Source: Mycobacterium sp. GA-1199 (GTDB lineage: Bacteria > Actinomycetota > Actinomycetes > Mycobacteriales > Mycobacteriaceae). Taken from it: a stretch of DNA of 64,000 nucleotides. The notes under the pieces are model-generated. The model saw only the letters and a list, made by a program, of their open reading frames with translations, did no database searches and had not been told where the DNA came from. Of the stretch, positions 17,950-27,926 are shown piece after piece. The position numbers and the translations under genes were made by a program. The stretch covers positions 84,733 to 148,732 of the forward strand of contig NZ_LQIX01000002.1 in assembly GCF_001500045.1 (NCBI RefSeq), given 5' to 3'. Numbering within the stretch: position 1 is the first letter of the stretch; each line of letters begins with the position of its first letter.

Positions 17950-19392
17950 TTACTGTCCGCCCCGGGCGTTCCACCACGACAGCAGTTCCTCGACGGCCTC
18001 GTCGCGCGTCAGCGGTCCGCGGTCGAGGCGCAACTCCTTGAGGTGCTGCCACGCCTGACCGATCTGGGGGCCTGCGGGGATGCCGAGGATTTCCATGATC
18101 TCGTTGCCATTGAGGTCGGGGCGCACCCGCGCGAGGTCCTCCTTCTCGGCGAGTTCGGCGATCCGCTGTTCGAGGTCGTCGTAGTTGGCCTGAAGCCGGG
18201 CAGCGCGACGCTTGTTGCGCGTCGTGCAGTCCGCGCGCACCAACTTGTGCAGTCGCGGAAGCAGTGGCCCGGCGTCGGTCACGTACCGGCGCACCGCCGA
18301 GTCCGTCCACTTGCCGCCGCCGTAGCCGTGGAACCGCAGGTGCAAATACACCAACTGCGATACGTCGTCGACCATCTGCTTGGAGTACTTCAGCGCGCGC
18401 AGCCGTTTGCGCGCCATCTTCGCGCCGACCACCTCGTGGTGGTGAAAGCTGACTCCGCCGTCGGGTTCATGCTTGCGGGTCGCGGGCTTGCCGATGTCGT
18501 GCAGCAGCGCCGCCCAACGCAACACCAGATCGGGTCCGGAGTCCTCGAGCGCGATCGCCTGCCGCAGCACGGTCAGCGAATGCCAGTAGACGTCCTTGTG
18601 CTGGTGGTGCTCGTCGATCGCCATGCGCATCGCCCCCACTTCGGGCAGCACCACATCGCCCAGCCCGGTCTGCACCATCAGATCCACGCCGGCGACCGGG
18701 TCGGAGCCCAGCAGCAGCTTGTCCAGTTCGGCGGCCACCCGCTCGGCGGTGATGCGTCCCAGCTGCGGCGCCATGGCCACCAGCGCCGACACCACGCGCG
18801 GTGCGACGGTGAACTCCAGCTGCGAGACGAAACGCGCGGCGCGCAGCATCCGCAGCGGGTCGTCGCCGAACGACACCTCGGGTGCGGCGGGGGTGTCGAG
18901 CACCTTTGCGCGCAGCGCCGCCAGCCCGTTGAGCGGGTCGTGGAACTCGGCGGGGCCGTCGGCGGTGATATGCACGGCCATCGCGTTGGCGGTGAAGTCG
19001 CGTCGCAGCAGGTCGTCGTCGAGGTTGTCACCGAACCGCACCTCCGGATTGCGGGACACCTGGTCGTAGGTGTCGGCGCGATACGTGGTGATCTCGAGAC
19101 GCTTGTCGCCCTTCCCGACGCCGAGGGTGCCGAATTCGATGCCGGTGTCCCACAGCGAGTCGGCCCACGGCCGCAGCAACTTCTGCATCTGCTCGGGACG
19201 GGCGTCGGTGGTGAAGTCCAGATCGGTCAGCGCGCGACCCAGCAGCGCGTCACGGACGCTGCCGCCGACGAGATACAACTCGTGTCCGGCGTCGGCGAAG
19301 AGCCTGCCGAGTTCGCCCAGCACCTCGCCGTGGCGGTTGAGCTCCACTTGCGCGGTGGCAAGGAGTTCGGGGTCGGTGGAGGAGGCGGACAC
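17950..19392 (-). CDS. pcnA: CCA tRNA nucleotidyltransferase / poly(A)-polymerase-like
   Basis: A 480-residue class II nucleotidyltransferase that adds or repairs the 3' CCA of tRNAs. The N-terminal catalytic domain has LYLVGGSVRDALLGRALTDLDFTTDARPEQ, with the G-S/R motif and the DxD metal ligands, then the RRDFTANA and RFVSQLEF elements. The C-terminal part holds an HD domain (LLHDIGKPATR, HHHEVVGAKMARKRLR) typical of bacterial HD-type CCA enzymes (Rv3907c). ATG at 19392 gives the family N terminus. It is divergent from mutT4 with a 129-bp gap. Confidence 0.95.
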   Translation of the reverse strand: MSASSTDPELLATAQVELNRHGEVLGELGRLFADAGHELYLVGGSVRDALLGRALTDLDFTTDARPEQMQKLLRPWADSLWDTGIEFGTLGVGKGDKRLEITTYRADTYDQVSRNPEVRFGDNLDDDLLRRDFTANAMAVHITADGPAEFHDPLNGLAALRAKVLDTPAAPEVSFGDDPLRMLRAARFVSQLEFTVAPRVVSALVAMAPQLGRITAERVAAELDKLLLGSDPVAGVDLMVQTGLGDVVLPEVGAMRMAIDEHHQHKDVYWHSLTVLRQAIALEDSGPDLVLRWAALLHDIGKPATRKHEPDGGVSFHHHEVVGAKMARKRLRALKYSKQMVDDVSQLVYLHLRFHGYGGGKWTDSAVRRYVTDAGPLLPRLHKLVRADCTTRNKRRAARLQANYDDLEQRIAELAEKEDLARVRPDLNGNEIMEILGIPAGPQIGQAWQHLKELRLDRGPLTRDEAVEELLSWWNARGGQ

Positions 19393-19508
19393 GTTCGGAC
19401 AGCCTAGTCAGGCGACGATCAAGCGGCCCCCGGGCCGCGGAGTCACACAAATGTGCAACGGCTCTATCACGACCGGTGAGTGCGGCGGGGGCCAAAATGC
19501 GTGGCAGC

Positions 19509-19514
19509 TACTAT
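19509..19514 (+). promoter_or_regulatory. mutT4 -10 box, leaderless start
   Basis: TACTAT at 19509-19514 lies 7 bases before the GTG at 19522, the spacing expected when transcription begins at the start codon. It supports GTG 19522 over the upstream ATG at 19480, which would place the promoter inside the gene. Confidence 0.5.
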
Positions 19515-19521
19515 CGCTTGG

Positions 19522-20418
19522 GTGTCGGACGGCGAACAGGCCAAACCACGACGGCGCCGGGGGCGACGTCGCGGCCGACGCGCGGCAGGTCCGCCCGAGG
19601 CCGCACCCGACCCGTCCGCGCAGCCCCGCCACCGCCCCGTTCCGCAACCGCCTCCCGGCCACACCAACGCCGCACCCCAGAACGGCGCCACCGTCGACGG
19701 GCACAAGGAGGGCAAGGGCGGGCAGTCCAAGAAGTCGCGGCCGCGGCGGCCACCCGATCGGCTTCGCACCGTCCACGAAACCTCGGCCGGGGGGCTGGTC
19801 ATCGACGGCATCGACGGCCCAAAGGAAAGTCAGGTCGCCGCACTGATCGGGCGCATCGACCGGCGGGGCCGCATGCTGTGGTCGCTGCCCAAGGGACACA
19901 TCGAAATGGGTGAGACCGCCGAGCAGACCGCGGTCCGCGAGGTAGCCGAGGAGACCGGTGTCCAGGGCAGCGTGCTCGCCGCGCTGGGCAGCATCGACTA
20001 CTGGTTCGTCACCGAGGGCCGCCGCGTCCACAAGACCGTGCACCACTACCTCATGCGCTTCCTCGGCGGTGAGCTCTCCGACGAGGACGTCGAAGTCACC
20101 GAGGTGGCATGGGTGCCGCTCAAGGAACTGCCCAAGCGACTGGCCTACGCCGACGAACGCCGTCTTGCCGAGGTCGCCGGCGAGCTGATCGACACGCTGC
20201 ACGCCCACGGCCCGTCGGCGCTGCCGCCGCTGCCTCGCTCGTCGCCGCGGCGACGCCCCCAGACGCACTCGCACACCCGCAACCGTCGTCCCGACGAACG
20301 CGCCCAAACGTCCCCGGGGGGCGAGCGGTGGGGGCATCAGCCGCCCGAAGGGCAGGGGGACGAGTCGGGGAAGACCCCGCCCGGCCGCCGGACGAACGGT
20401 TGCGGACAGGGCTCGTGA
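19522..20418 (+). CDS. mutT4: NUDIX hydrolase MutT4
   Basis: A 298-residue NUDIX protein. The first about 75 residues are a basic, Pro/Arg-rich tail ([18 protein letters not shown]). The NUDIX domain (about 90-215) contains the signature written over [22 protein letters not shown], with the conserved REVAEETG metal-binding helix. The C terminus is again disordered. It matches M. tuberculosis MutT4 (Rv3908, 248 aa) including the start VSDGEQAK, but with longer tails. Likely a (d)NTP-type pyrophosphohydrolase; the natural substrate is uncertain. Its TGA overlaps the next GTG (GTGA), so it heads the mutT4-DUF6049-murJ operon. Confidence 0.93.
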   Translation: MSDGEQAKPRRRRGRRRGRRAAGPPEAAPDPSAQPRHRPVPQPPPGHTNAAPQNGATVDGHKEGKGGQSKKSRPRRPPDRLRTVHETSAGGLVIDGIDGPKESQVAALIGRIDRRGRMLWSLPKGHIEMGETAEQTAVREVAEETGVQGSVLAALGSIDYWFVTEGRRVHKTVHHYLMRFLGGELSDEDVEVTEVAWVPLKELPKRLAYADERRLAEVAGELIDTLHAHGPSALPPLPRSSPRRRPQTHSHTRNRRPDERAQTSPGGERWGHQPPEGQGDESGKTPPGRRTNGCGQGS

Positions 20419-22823
20419 CCGCCGCAGCGCTGCCGCGCGCGCTGGCCGCGCTGATCGTGCTCGCGCTGAGCGCTCTGCCGCTCGTGCTACCGCGGGCCGC
20501 CGCCGAGCCCGATTCGACCACTTTTCTTCAGGTCCGCGTCGACCGCGTCACTCCCGACGTGGTCACCACCACCAGCGAACCGGTGGTCACCGTCGCGGGC
20601 GCCGTCCTCAACGTCGGCGACCGGCCGGTGCGCGATGTGGTCGTGCGGCTGGAGGACGCCGCGGCGGTGCGGACGTCGACCGGCCTGCGCACCAACCTCA
20701 CCGGCGACGTCGACCAGTTCGAGCCGATCGGCGATTTCGTCCCACTCTCGCCGGAACTCGCTCGGGGACAGGAAGTTCCGTTCACTCTGTCATACCCCCT
20801 GAGGTCGGCCGACCGGCCGTCGCTGAGCATCGACGAACCGGGTGTGTACCCGGTGATGGTCAACGTCAACGGCACGCCCGACTACGGCGCGCCCGCCCGC
20901 CTCGACGACGCCCGCTTCCTGCTGCCGGTGCTCGGCGTCCCACCCGACCCGGGCGCCGAATCAGGTGACCCGGTCACGGCGATCGCAACCCCCGACACGT
21001 CCAAGCCGGTCCAGATGACGTTGCTGTGGCCGATCGCCGACCGCCCCCGTCTGGCCGCGGGCGCGCCGGGCGGCGCCACCCCGGTACGGCTCGTCGACGA
21101 CGACCTGGCGACCTCGCTGGCGCCCGGCGGACGCCTAGACACGCTGCTGTCGGCCGCCGAGTTCGCCACCAGCCCCCAGGTCGATCCCGACGGGCGGGTG
21201 CGCGCCGCGACATGTCTGGCGGTCGACCCTGATCTGCTCGTCACCGTCAACGCGATGACCGGCGGCTACGTCGTCAACAACGGACCCGACGCGGGCCCCG
21301 GCACCCCCACCCGCCCCGGCACCGGGCAGGACGCGGCGGTGACGTGGCTGAACCGGCTCAAGAACCTGGCCAACGGCATGTGCGTCGCCTCCACCGTCTA
21401 CGCGCAGGCCGACCTCGACGCACTGCGTCGTGTCCGCGATCCCGGGCTCAGCCGGATAGCGACCACGTCGGCGGGCGACATCGTCGACCAGATCCTGGGC
21501 GTGCCCTCGGTGCGCGGCGCCAGCCTGGTCGGCGACGGTCCGCTGACCGGACCCGCGGTGCGGCTGCTGTCGGACCAGGGCGGCCAGACGGTGGCCGTCG
21601 CGGCCGCCGAATCGGGGTCGGACGACGGGACCGACGTCGCGGACTCCGGCGTCGCCGACATCGCGCCGGTTCGCTACACACCGCAGGTCGTCGCGGCGCC
21701 CTTCGATCCGGCCGTCGGGGCGGCGCTGGCCGCCGCCGGCACCGATCCCGTGGCGCCGGGATACCTCGACCCGTCCCTCGACATCCCGCTGCAACACGAT
21801 TCGGCGGTGGCGCGGCGCCAGGACGCCCTCGGGGCCATGCTGTGGCGCTCCCTCAATCCGGACATCGGCCCACGCACCCAGATCCTGATGCCGCCGATGG
21901 CGTGGAGCCTCGGACCCGACGACGCCCGGGCATTGTTCCGAGCGGTCACCACCGCGATCAACGCCGGACTCGCCGAGCCGCGACCGCTGACCGCGGTGAT
22001 CGGCGAAGGCAGCGCTATTCCGCCCGACGACATGGCCCCGCTGCCCAGCAACGAGCTGGGCGACCCCAACGCCCGGTTCGACGACGCCGTCGTATCGGGT
22101 ATCGCGGCGGTCACCGGGCGGCTGTGGGGACTGACCGCGGCGCTGACCACCGACGAACGCACCGGGCTGACCGGATACGGCTACACCGCCCCGCTGCGCG
22201 AGGACATGCTGCGCGCGCTGAGCCAGTCGGTGCCCCCCGACACCCGCAACGGCCTTGCACAGCAACGACTCACGACGGTCGGGCACACCGTCGACGACAT
22301 CTTCGGGGCGGTCACGATCGTCAATCCGGGCGGGGCCTACACGCTGGCGACCGAACGCAGCCCGCTGCCGCTCGCGCTGCGCAACGACCTGCCGGTACCG
22401 ATACGGGTCCGCCTCGACGTCGACGCGCCACCGGGGATGACGGTCACCGACATGGGCGAGATCGTGCTGCCGCCGGGCTACCTTCCGTTGCGGGTTCCCA
22501 TCGAGGTGCACTTCACCCAGCGGTTCGCCGTCGACGTCGCGCTACGCACGGTCGACGGCCTGCCGCTCGGGGAACCGGTGCGGTTGTCAGTGCACTCGAA
22601 CGCCTACGGCAAGGTGCTGTTCTTCATCACGCTCTCGGCGGGCGCCGTCCTCGTGCTGCTGGCCGGCCGTCGGCTCTGGCACCGGTTCCGCGGCCAGCCC
22701 GATCCCGCCGACCTCGACCGGCCCGACCCGCTCGAAGTGGCGCTGCACTACGACGACGACACCCACGCACCGCTGAGCCGAGCCGGACGCCGGGGCTCGG
22801 GCACCCGCGGCGGTGCAGGGTGA
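20415..22823 (+). CDS. DUF6049 family exported membrane-anchored protein (Rv3909-type)
   Basis: An 802-residue protein collinear with M. tuberculosis Rv3909. It begins with a signal/anchor helix ([21 protein letters not shown]) and has a large extracytoplasmic region with [64 protein letters not shown] and [20 protein letters not shown]. It ends with a second transmembrane helix near residue 735 ([18 protein letters not shown]) and a basic cytoplasmic tail. Function is not established. GTG at 20415 overlaps the mutT4 stop, and its own TGA overlaps the murJ GTG, so the three genes are translationally coupled. A link to lipid II flipping by MurJ is inferred from this coupling. Confidence 0.92.
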   Translation: MTAAALPRALAALIVLALSALPLVLPRAAAEPDSTTFLQVRVDRVTPDVVTTTSEPVVTVAGAVLNVGDRPVRDVVVRLEDAAAVRTSTGLRTNLTGDVDQFEPIGDFVPLSPELARGQEVPFTLSYPLRSADRPSLSIDEPGVYPVMVNVNGTPDYGAPARLDDARFLLPVLGVPPDPGAESGDPVTAIATPDTSKPVQMTLLWPIADRPRLAAGAPGGATPVRLVDDDLATSLAPGGRLDTLLSAAEFATSPQVDPDGRVRAATCLAVDPDLLVTVNAMTGGYVVNNGPDAGPGTPTRPGTGQDAAVTWLNRLKNLANGMCVASTVYAQADLDALRRVRDPGLSRIATTSAGDIVDQILGVPSVRGASLVGDGPLTGPAVRLLSDQGGQTVAVAAAESGSDDGTDVADSGVADIAPVRYTPQVVAAPFDPAVGAALAAAGTDPVAPGYLDPSLDIPLQHDSAVARRQDALGAMLWRSLNPDIGPRTQILMPPMAWSLGPDDARALFRAVTTAINAGLAEPRPLTAVIGEGSAIPPDDMAPLPSNELGDPNARFDDAVVSGIAAVTGRLWGLTAALTTDERTGLTGYGYTAPLREDMLRALSQSVPPDTRNGLAQQRLTTVGHTVDDIFGAVTIVNPGGAYTLATERSPLPLALRNDLPVPIRVRLDVDAPPGMTVTDMGEIVLPPGYLPLRVPIEVHFTQRFAVDVALRTVDGLPLGEPVRLSVHSNAYGKVLFFITLSAGAVLVLLAGRRLWHRFRGQPDPADLDRPDPLEVALHYDDDTHAPLSRAGRRGSGTRGGAG

Positions 22824-25800
22824 GCGCCCCCGGGCCGCCGCCTCGGTCCCATCCGCCGGCACCGCCCCGAACATGGCCCGGCCACACGCCTGCCCCTCCC
22901 CCACCGCCGAGCATTCCCCGGCGCGAGCCTCCGCCCCGGCTCAGCCGCGGCCCGGCCCCCCGCCGCCGCGCCGGCCGCGAAGAACTGTCCGACGCGGCGG
23001 TGGTCTCGCGTTCGTGGGGTATGGCGGTCGCGACGCTGGTCAGCCGGCTCACCGGATTCGCGCGCATCGTCTTACTCGCGACCATCCTCGGCGCCGCGCT
23101 CACCAGCGCGTTCTCGGTGGCCTACCAGCTGCCGAACCTGATCGCGGCGCTCGTCCTCGAGGCCACGTTCACCGCGATCTTCGTGCCCGTGCTGGCGCGC
23201 GCCGAGCGCGACGATCCCGACAACGGCACCGCGTTCATCCGCCGCCTCGTCACGCTGACGACGACACTGCTGCTGATCATCACCGCGCTGTCGGTGGCGT
23301 CGGCGCCGATGCTCGTCGACCTCATGCTCGGCGGCGATCCCGAGGTCAACCGCGACCTGACCACCGCGTTCGCCTACCTGTTACTGCCGCAGGTGCTGTT
23401 CTACGGGTTGTCGTCGGTGTTCATGGCAATCCTGAACACGCGCAACGTATTCGGGCCGCCCGCCTGGGCGCCGGTGTGCAACAACATCGTCGCCATAGTG
23501 ACGCTCGGCGTGTATCTCATTGTCCCCGGCGAACTCTCGGTCGACCCGGTGAAGATGGGCAACGCGAAACTCCTCGTGCTGGGTATCGGCATGACCCTCG
23601 GAACGGTCACCCAGGTCATGGTGCTTCTGGTCGCGATCCGCCGCGAACGCATCAGCCTTCGCCCGCTGTGGGGCATCGACGAACGGATGAAGCAGTTCGG
23701 TGCGATGGCCTCGGCGATGGTGCTGTACGTGTTGATCAGCCAGATCGGGCTGATCGTCGGCAACCGAATCGCCAGTGGCGCCGCGGCTTCCGGGCCGGCG
23801 ATCTACAACTACACGTGGCTGGTGCTGCAGTTGCCGTTCGGCATGATCGGGGTGACGGTGCTGACCGTCGTGATGCCGCGGTTGAGCCGCAACGCGGCCT
23901 CCAACGACCAACGCGCGGTGCTCGCCGACCTCTCGCTGGCCACCCGGCTGACGATGGTGACGCTCATCCCGATCGTCGCGCTGATGACGGTCGGCGGCCC
24001 GGCCATCGGCAGCGCGCTGTTCGCCTACGGCAATTTCGGTGAGGTCGACGCCAACTACCTCGGTATGGCGATCACGCTGTCGGCGTTCACCCTGATCCCC
24101 TACGCGCTTGTGCTGCTGCAACTTCGGGTGTTCTACGCGCGCCAACAACCGTGGACGCCGATCCTGCTGATCGTCGTGATCACGACGGTCAAGATCATTG
24201 CCTCGCTGATCGCGCCCCACCTCACGGACGACCCCGACCTGGTGGCCGGCTACCTCGGGACGGCCAACGGACTGGGCTTCGTCGCGGGTGCGGTGGTCGG
24301 CTACTTCCTGTTGCGGGCCAATCTCGACCCGCCGGGCGGCCGGCTCATCAACCTGCAAGTGGTGCGCACGGTGCTGGTCACGATCGCCGCCTCACTGCTG
24401 GCCGCGATGGCGGGCCAGGTCGCCGACAAACTGTTCAGCCTGGAGTCGCTGACCCGCAACTGGGGCGGCGCCGGTTCCCTGCTGCGTCTGGTCGTGCTGG
24501 GCGTGGTCATGGTGCCGATCATCGTCGGCGTCCTCCTCGGAGCGCGTGTCCCGGAGGCCCAGGTGGCCCTCGATGCGGTCCGGCGCCGACTCGGCGCTCG
24601 CACCGGGCGCGACGGGGTAGCTGTCGCGGTCGCCGACCGGCCACGGACGCGCACCCCTCTCCCGTACCCTGAACAGAGGAATTCGTCCGCACCAGGGCGT
24701 CGGCACAGCCCGCCGGCCGTCCGGCGCGGACCACCTGCCCCCGTTGCCGGGGACTGGATGCGGAAAGGACCAGCGGTGAGCGACGAACCCGCAGGCGGCT
24801 CCGCGCCCACACCCGAGACCGCGACCAAGAAGCTCCCGACCGGGCAGTCCGACGTCGTCGCCGACGACCTGCGGCCCGACGTGCCCGACCCCGGTCAGAC
24901 CACGGAGTTCGCCGCCGAGAGCGGCACGACTCGGTTGCCGGTGTCGGGTCGGCCGCCCGCGGATTACGGCGGCGACCCCACCCGTGAGCCCCTCGCGTTC
25001 GACCCGCCGCGCGAACCGGCCATCGAGGCCGCGACCTCCGACGAGGACGTCCACCTCATCCCGGGGGCGATGGTCGGTGGCGGCCGTTATCGCCTTTTGG
25101 TGTTCCACGGCGGCCCGCCGACGTTGCAGTTCTGGCAGGCACTCGACACCGCCCTAGATCGCCAGGTGGCGCTCACCTTTGTCGACCCGGACAACACCCT
25201 GTCCGATGCGACGCTGCGCGAGATCCTCACCCGCACACGCAAACTGAGCAGCATCGACATGCCCGGTATCGCGAGGGTGCTCGATGTGGTCAACACCGGA
25301 TCGGGCGGGCTGGTGGTCTCGGAGTGGATCCGGGGCGGCTCGTTGACCGAGGTTGCCGACACCTCGCCGTCTCCGATCGGCGGCGCCAGGGCGATGCAGT
25401 CGCTGGCGGCGGCCGCCGAGGCCGCGCACCGAGCCGGAGTCGCCCTCTCGCTCGACCACCCGGGTCGTGTCCGGGTCAGCATCGAAGGTGACGTCGCGCT
25501 GGCCTTCCCGGCGACGCTGCCCGACGCGACACCCGAGGACGACATCCGCGGAATCGGGGCGGCGCTGTACGCGCTGCTGATCAACCGGTGGCCGCTGCCC
25601 GAGCACGGGGTTCGCAGCGGCCTGGCACCCGCCGACCTCGACTCCGCCGGACAACCGATCGAACCCCGCGCCGTCGACCGCCAGATCCCCTTCCAGATCT
25701 CGGCCGCCGCGGCGCGCGCCGTGCAGGAAGGCGGCGGCATCCGCAGCGCGCCGACCCTGTTGAACCTGCTCCAACAGGCCACCGCCATCGCCGACCGCAC

Positions 25801-26518
25801 CGAGCTGATCTCTCCGGTCGATGAAGCCGACCGCTCCGCGACACCGGGAGTCGCCGGCGGTACCGACCCGGAGACCGAGGCGCGCCGACGCAAGGCGCTC
25901 ATGATCGGGCTCGGCGTCGGCGGCGCCATCGTCGTGATCGCGCTCGTGGTGCTGGCGACGGTGCTGAGCTCGATCTTCGGTGACGTCGGCGACGGTCTCG
26001 GCGGCGACCGGCTCGGGCTGAACGACCCGACCACCAGCGAGTCGGCCGAAGGCAGCACCGACAGCGGCAATGTCGTCAAACCGACTGCGGTGACGGTCTT
26101 CTCACCCGAAGGCGAGGCCGATGCCCCGGCCGATGCACCCAAGGCGATCGACGGCGACAAGTCCACGGTGTGGCCGATCGACACCTACACCGACTCCGTG
26201 CCCTTCCCGAACTTCAAGAACGGCGTCGGGCTGATGCTGCAACTGCCGCAGTCCACCACGGTCGGCGAGGTCGACATCGACCTCAACAGCACCGGTACGG
26301 CCGTCGAGATCCGCTCCGCGCAGACACCGACGCCGTCCTCGCTGGCCGACACCACCGTGCTGACACCGGCCACCCAGCTCAAGCCGGGCTCCAACACCAT
26401 CAAGGTCGAGAACGCCTCGCCCACCTCCAACCTGCTGGTCTGGGTGTCGACCCTCGGCCAGGTCAACGGCCAGAGCCGGTCCGACATCGCCGAGGTCACG
26501 GTCCGGTCGGCGTCCTGA
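22820..26518 (+). CDS. murJ: Lipid II flippase MurJ with pseudokinase and C-terminal extracellular domain
   Basis: A 1232-residue protein of the mycobacterial MviN/MurJ type (Rv3910, 1184 aa). Residues 1-60 are a Pro/Arg-rich cytoplasmic tail. About 65-590 form the multi-helix MOP flippase core, beginning VSRSWGMAVATLVSRLTGFARIVLL. About 745-970 form a cytosolic kinase-like domain (GGGRYRLLVFHGGPPTLQFW; VSEWIRGGSL) lacking recognisable HRD and DFG motifs, so a pseudokinase. A further helix lies near 1025-1050 (MIGLGVGGAIVVIALVV), followed by an extracellular beta domain (TVFSPEGEADAPADAPKAIDGD). In M. tuberculosis PknB phosphorylates this pseudokinase to recruit FhaA and restrain wall synthesis. 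GTG at 22820 overlaps the preceding stop. Confidence 0.95.
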   Translation: MSAPGPPPRSHPPAPPRTWPGHTPAPPPPPSIPRREPPPRLSRGPAPRRRAGREELSDAAVVSRSWGMAVATLVSRLTGFARIVLLATILGAALTSAFSVAYQLPNLIAALVLEATFTAIFVPVLARAERDDPDNGTAFIRRLVTLTTTLLLIITALSVASAPMLVDLMLGGDPEVNRDLTTAFAYLLLPQVLFYGLSSVFMAILNTRNVFGPPAWAPVCNNIVAIVTLGVYLIVPGELSVDPVKMGNAKLLVLGIGMTLGTVTQVMVLLVAIRRERISLRPLWGIDERMKQFGAMASAMVLYVLISQIGLIVGNRIASGAAASGPAIYNYTWLVLQLPFGMIGVTVLTVVMPRLSRNAASNDQRAVLADLSLATRLTMVTLIPIVALMTVGGPAIGSALFAYGNFGEVDANYLGMAITLSAFTLIPYALVLLQLRVFYARQQPWTPILLIVVITTVKIIASLIAPHLTDDPDLVAGYLGTANGLGFVAGAVVGYFLLRANLDPPGGRLINLQVVRTVLVTIAASLLAAMAGQVADKLFSLESLTRNWGGAGSLLRLVVLGVVMVPIIVGVLLGARVPEAQVALDAVRRRLGARTGRDGVAVAVADRPRTRTPLPYPEQRNSSAPGRRHSPPAVRRGPPAPVAGDWMRKGPAVSDEPAGGSAPTPETATKKLPTGQSDVVADDLRPDVPDPGQTTEFAAESGTTRLPVSGRPPADYGGDPTREPLAFDPPREPAIEAATSDEDVHLIPGAMVGGGRYRLLVFHGGPPTLQFWQALDTALDRQVALTFVDPDNTLSDATLREILTRTRKLSSIDMPGIARVLDVVNTGSGGLVVSEWIRGGSLTEVADTSPSPIGGARAMQSLAAAAEAAHRAGVALSLDHPGRVRVSIEGDVALAFPATLPDATPEDDIRGIGAALYALLINRWPLPEHGVRSGLAPADLDSAGQPIEPRAVDRQIPFQISAAAARAVQEGGGIRSAPTLLNLLQQATAIADRTELISPVDEADRSATPGVAGGTDPETEARRRKALMIGLGVGGAIVVIALVVLATVLSSIFGDVGDGLGGDRLGLNDPTTSESAEGSTDSGNVVKPTAVTVFSPEGEADAPADAPKAIDGDKSTVWPIDTYTDSVPFPNFKNGVGLMLQLPQSTTVGEVDIDLNSTGTAVEIRSAQTPTPSSLADTTVLTPATQLKPGSNTIKVENASPTSNLLVWVSTLGQVNGQSRSDIAEVTVRSAS

Positions 26519-26585
26519 CCTGATTCATCCCCAGCCCGGCAAAGATGTGTCGGGAGGCACCCGCGTAGCCGTTTAGTGTTCGGCT

Positions 26586-27158
26586 GTGGGGACCTTTGGG
26601 GGGCAGGCCCGGGAACGCAGCGACGCGGAGTTGCTCGCCGCGCATGTGGCCGGTGACCGCTATGCGTTCGAGGAGTTGTTCTACCGCCACCACCGTCAGC
26701 TGTACCGGCTCGCGCGCATCACCAGCCGCAACCCCGACGACGCCGCCGACGCGCTGCAGGACGCGATGCTCAAGGCGCACCGACGCGCGCCCGCCTTCCG
26801 CTACGACGCGGCCGTGAGCAGTTGGCTGTACCGGATCGTGGTGAACTCGTGCCTGGATCGGTTGCGGCGCAACAAAACCCGCACCGCCGAGATGTTGTCC
26901 AAGGACCAGGGGCACATCGGTGACCCGGCCTCGCGGGTGGACACCGCGATCGTCGTCGAGCGGGCACTGATGCGGTTACCCGTCGAACAACGCGCCGCGG
27001 TGGTGGCCGTCGACATGCAGGGGTACTCGGTGGCCGAGGCCGCCCGCATGCTCGGCGTGCCCGAAGGCACCGTCAAGAGCCGGTGTTCGCGTGCCAGAAC
27101 CAAACTGGCCGAGGCGCTCGAGTACTTCGACACCGAAACCACCGCCCGCACCGACTGA
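26586..27158 (+). CDS. sigM: ECF RNA polymerase sigma factor SigM
   Basis: A 190-residue ECF sigma factor. Region 2 includes AFEELFYRHHRQLYRLARI and DAADALQDAMLKAHRRAPAFR with FRYDAAVSSWLYRIVVN. After a short linker, region 4 shows LPVEQRAAVVAVDMQGYSVAEAARMLGVPEGTVKSRCSRAR, the -35-binding helix-turn-helix. The order murJ-sigM-anti-sigma-trxB-trxA is the M. tuberculosis Rv3910-Rv3914 order. GTG at 26586 gives the family N terminus. SigM is known to act on ESX and lipid-related genes in mycobacteria. Activity here should be held by the anti-sigma factor encoded 57 bp downstream. Confidence 0.94.
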   Translation: MGTFGGQARERSDAELLAAHVAGDRYAFEELFYRHHRQLYRLARITSRNPDDAADALQDAMLKAHRRAPAFRYDAAVSSWLYRIVVNSCLDRLRRNKTRTAEMLSKDQGHIGDPASRVDTAIVVERALMRLPVEQRAAVVAVDMQGYSVAEAARMLGVPEGTVKSRCSRARTKLAEALEYFDTETTARTD

Positions 27159-27215
27159 GGGGAACCGCGGACATATCCGCCGCGTCTTACGTGTCGTGGT
27201 GGAGACTGGCTAGCG

Positions 27216-27833
27216 ATGCAGACCGGAACGGACGACGATTCGGATCCGGCGGTCGAGCGGGTGCGCCGCGGGCTGGCCGAATTGGCGCACGACGAGGACT
27301 CAGCGCCGGAGGTGCCGGCGGGCGTGACCGCACGCATCGGTGCCGCGTTACGCGCGGCCGGTGAACCTCGTCACACGGTCGAACGGCCCCGGCTCCGCCG
27401 ACCGCAGGTTCTCGGGCTGGTCACCGGCCTTGCCGCCGTAACCGCCGGGGTGGTCATCGGCACCTCGATGCTGGGCCGCGAGCCCACCCCGCGGTTCTCC
27501 CAGCCCGGGCCGACCGCCGAGCGCATCACCCTGTCGCGGCGCCCGCCCGCCTTCCCGCTGACCGATCCGCAGCTCACCGGCCTCCTGTCGGCGCCACCCG
27601 AGTACGGGCCGCTGTCCGATCCGCGCCGCCGCGCCGCCTGCCTCGAGGGATTGGGCCACGCGGCGACCACGCCCATCCTCGGAGCGCGGGCCGTCGAGAT
27701 GGCCGGCCGTCCGGCCGTCGTGCTGCTCCTGCCGGCACGCGCGACAACCGAGGTCCTCGCGGTGGCCGTCGACGCGGCATGCCATGCGGCGCACAGTGGG
27801 TTGCTCGCCGAGACCGTGGTCAAACGACCGTAG
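27216..27833 (+). CDS. rsmA: Anti-sigma-M factor RsmA (single-pass membrane protein)
   Basis: A 205-residue protein with a cytoplasmic N-terminal part (about 1-65) that should bind SigM, one transmembrane helix (VLGLVTGLAAVTAGVVIGTSML, about 67-88), and an extracytoplasmic domain with the motif YGPLSDPRRRAACLEGLGH and paired cysteines. This layout and its place directly after sigM match Rv3912. It is shorter than the M. tuberculosis protein (about 254 aa). No zinc-binding HxxxCxxC motif is visible. ATG at 27216 is used. Confidence 0.85.
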   Translation: MQTGTDDDSDPAVERVRRGLAELAHDEDSAPEVPAGVTARIGAALRAAGEPRHTVERPRLRRPQVLGLVTGLAAVTAGVVIGTSMLGREPTPRFSQPGPTAERITLSRRPPAFPLTDPQLTGLLSAPPEYGPLSDPRRRAACLEGLGHAATTPILGARAVEMAGRPAVVLLLPARATTEVLAVAVDAACHAAHSGLLAETVVKRP

Positions 27834-27926
27834 TCTGTCCCCCGAGGTTGTTCGGAAACTCCGGGAACACCAGCGCCTACGCTGATGTTCTTACCGGTGT
27901 CGCGGAAACGCGGCAGAAAGGCGCTC

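Noticed and set aside
21344..22819. Open upstream extension of the murJ frame
   Set aside because: It lies in another phase across the DUF6049 gene and reads as Arg/His/Gly-rich noise. murJ starts at the GTG overlapping the preceding stop.
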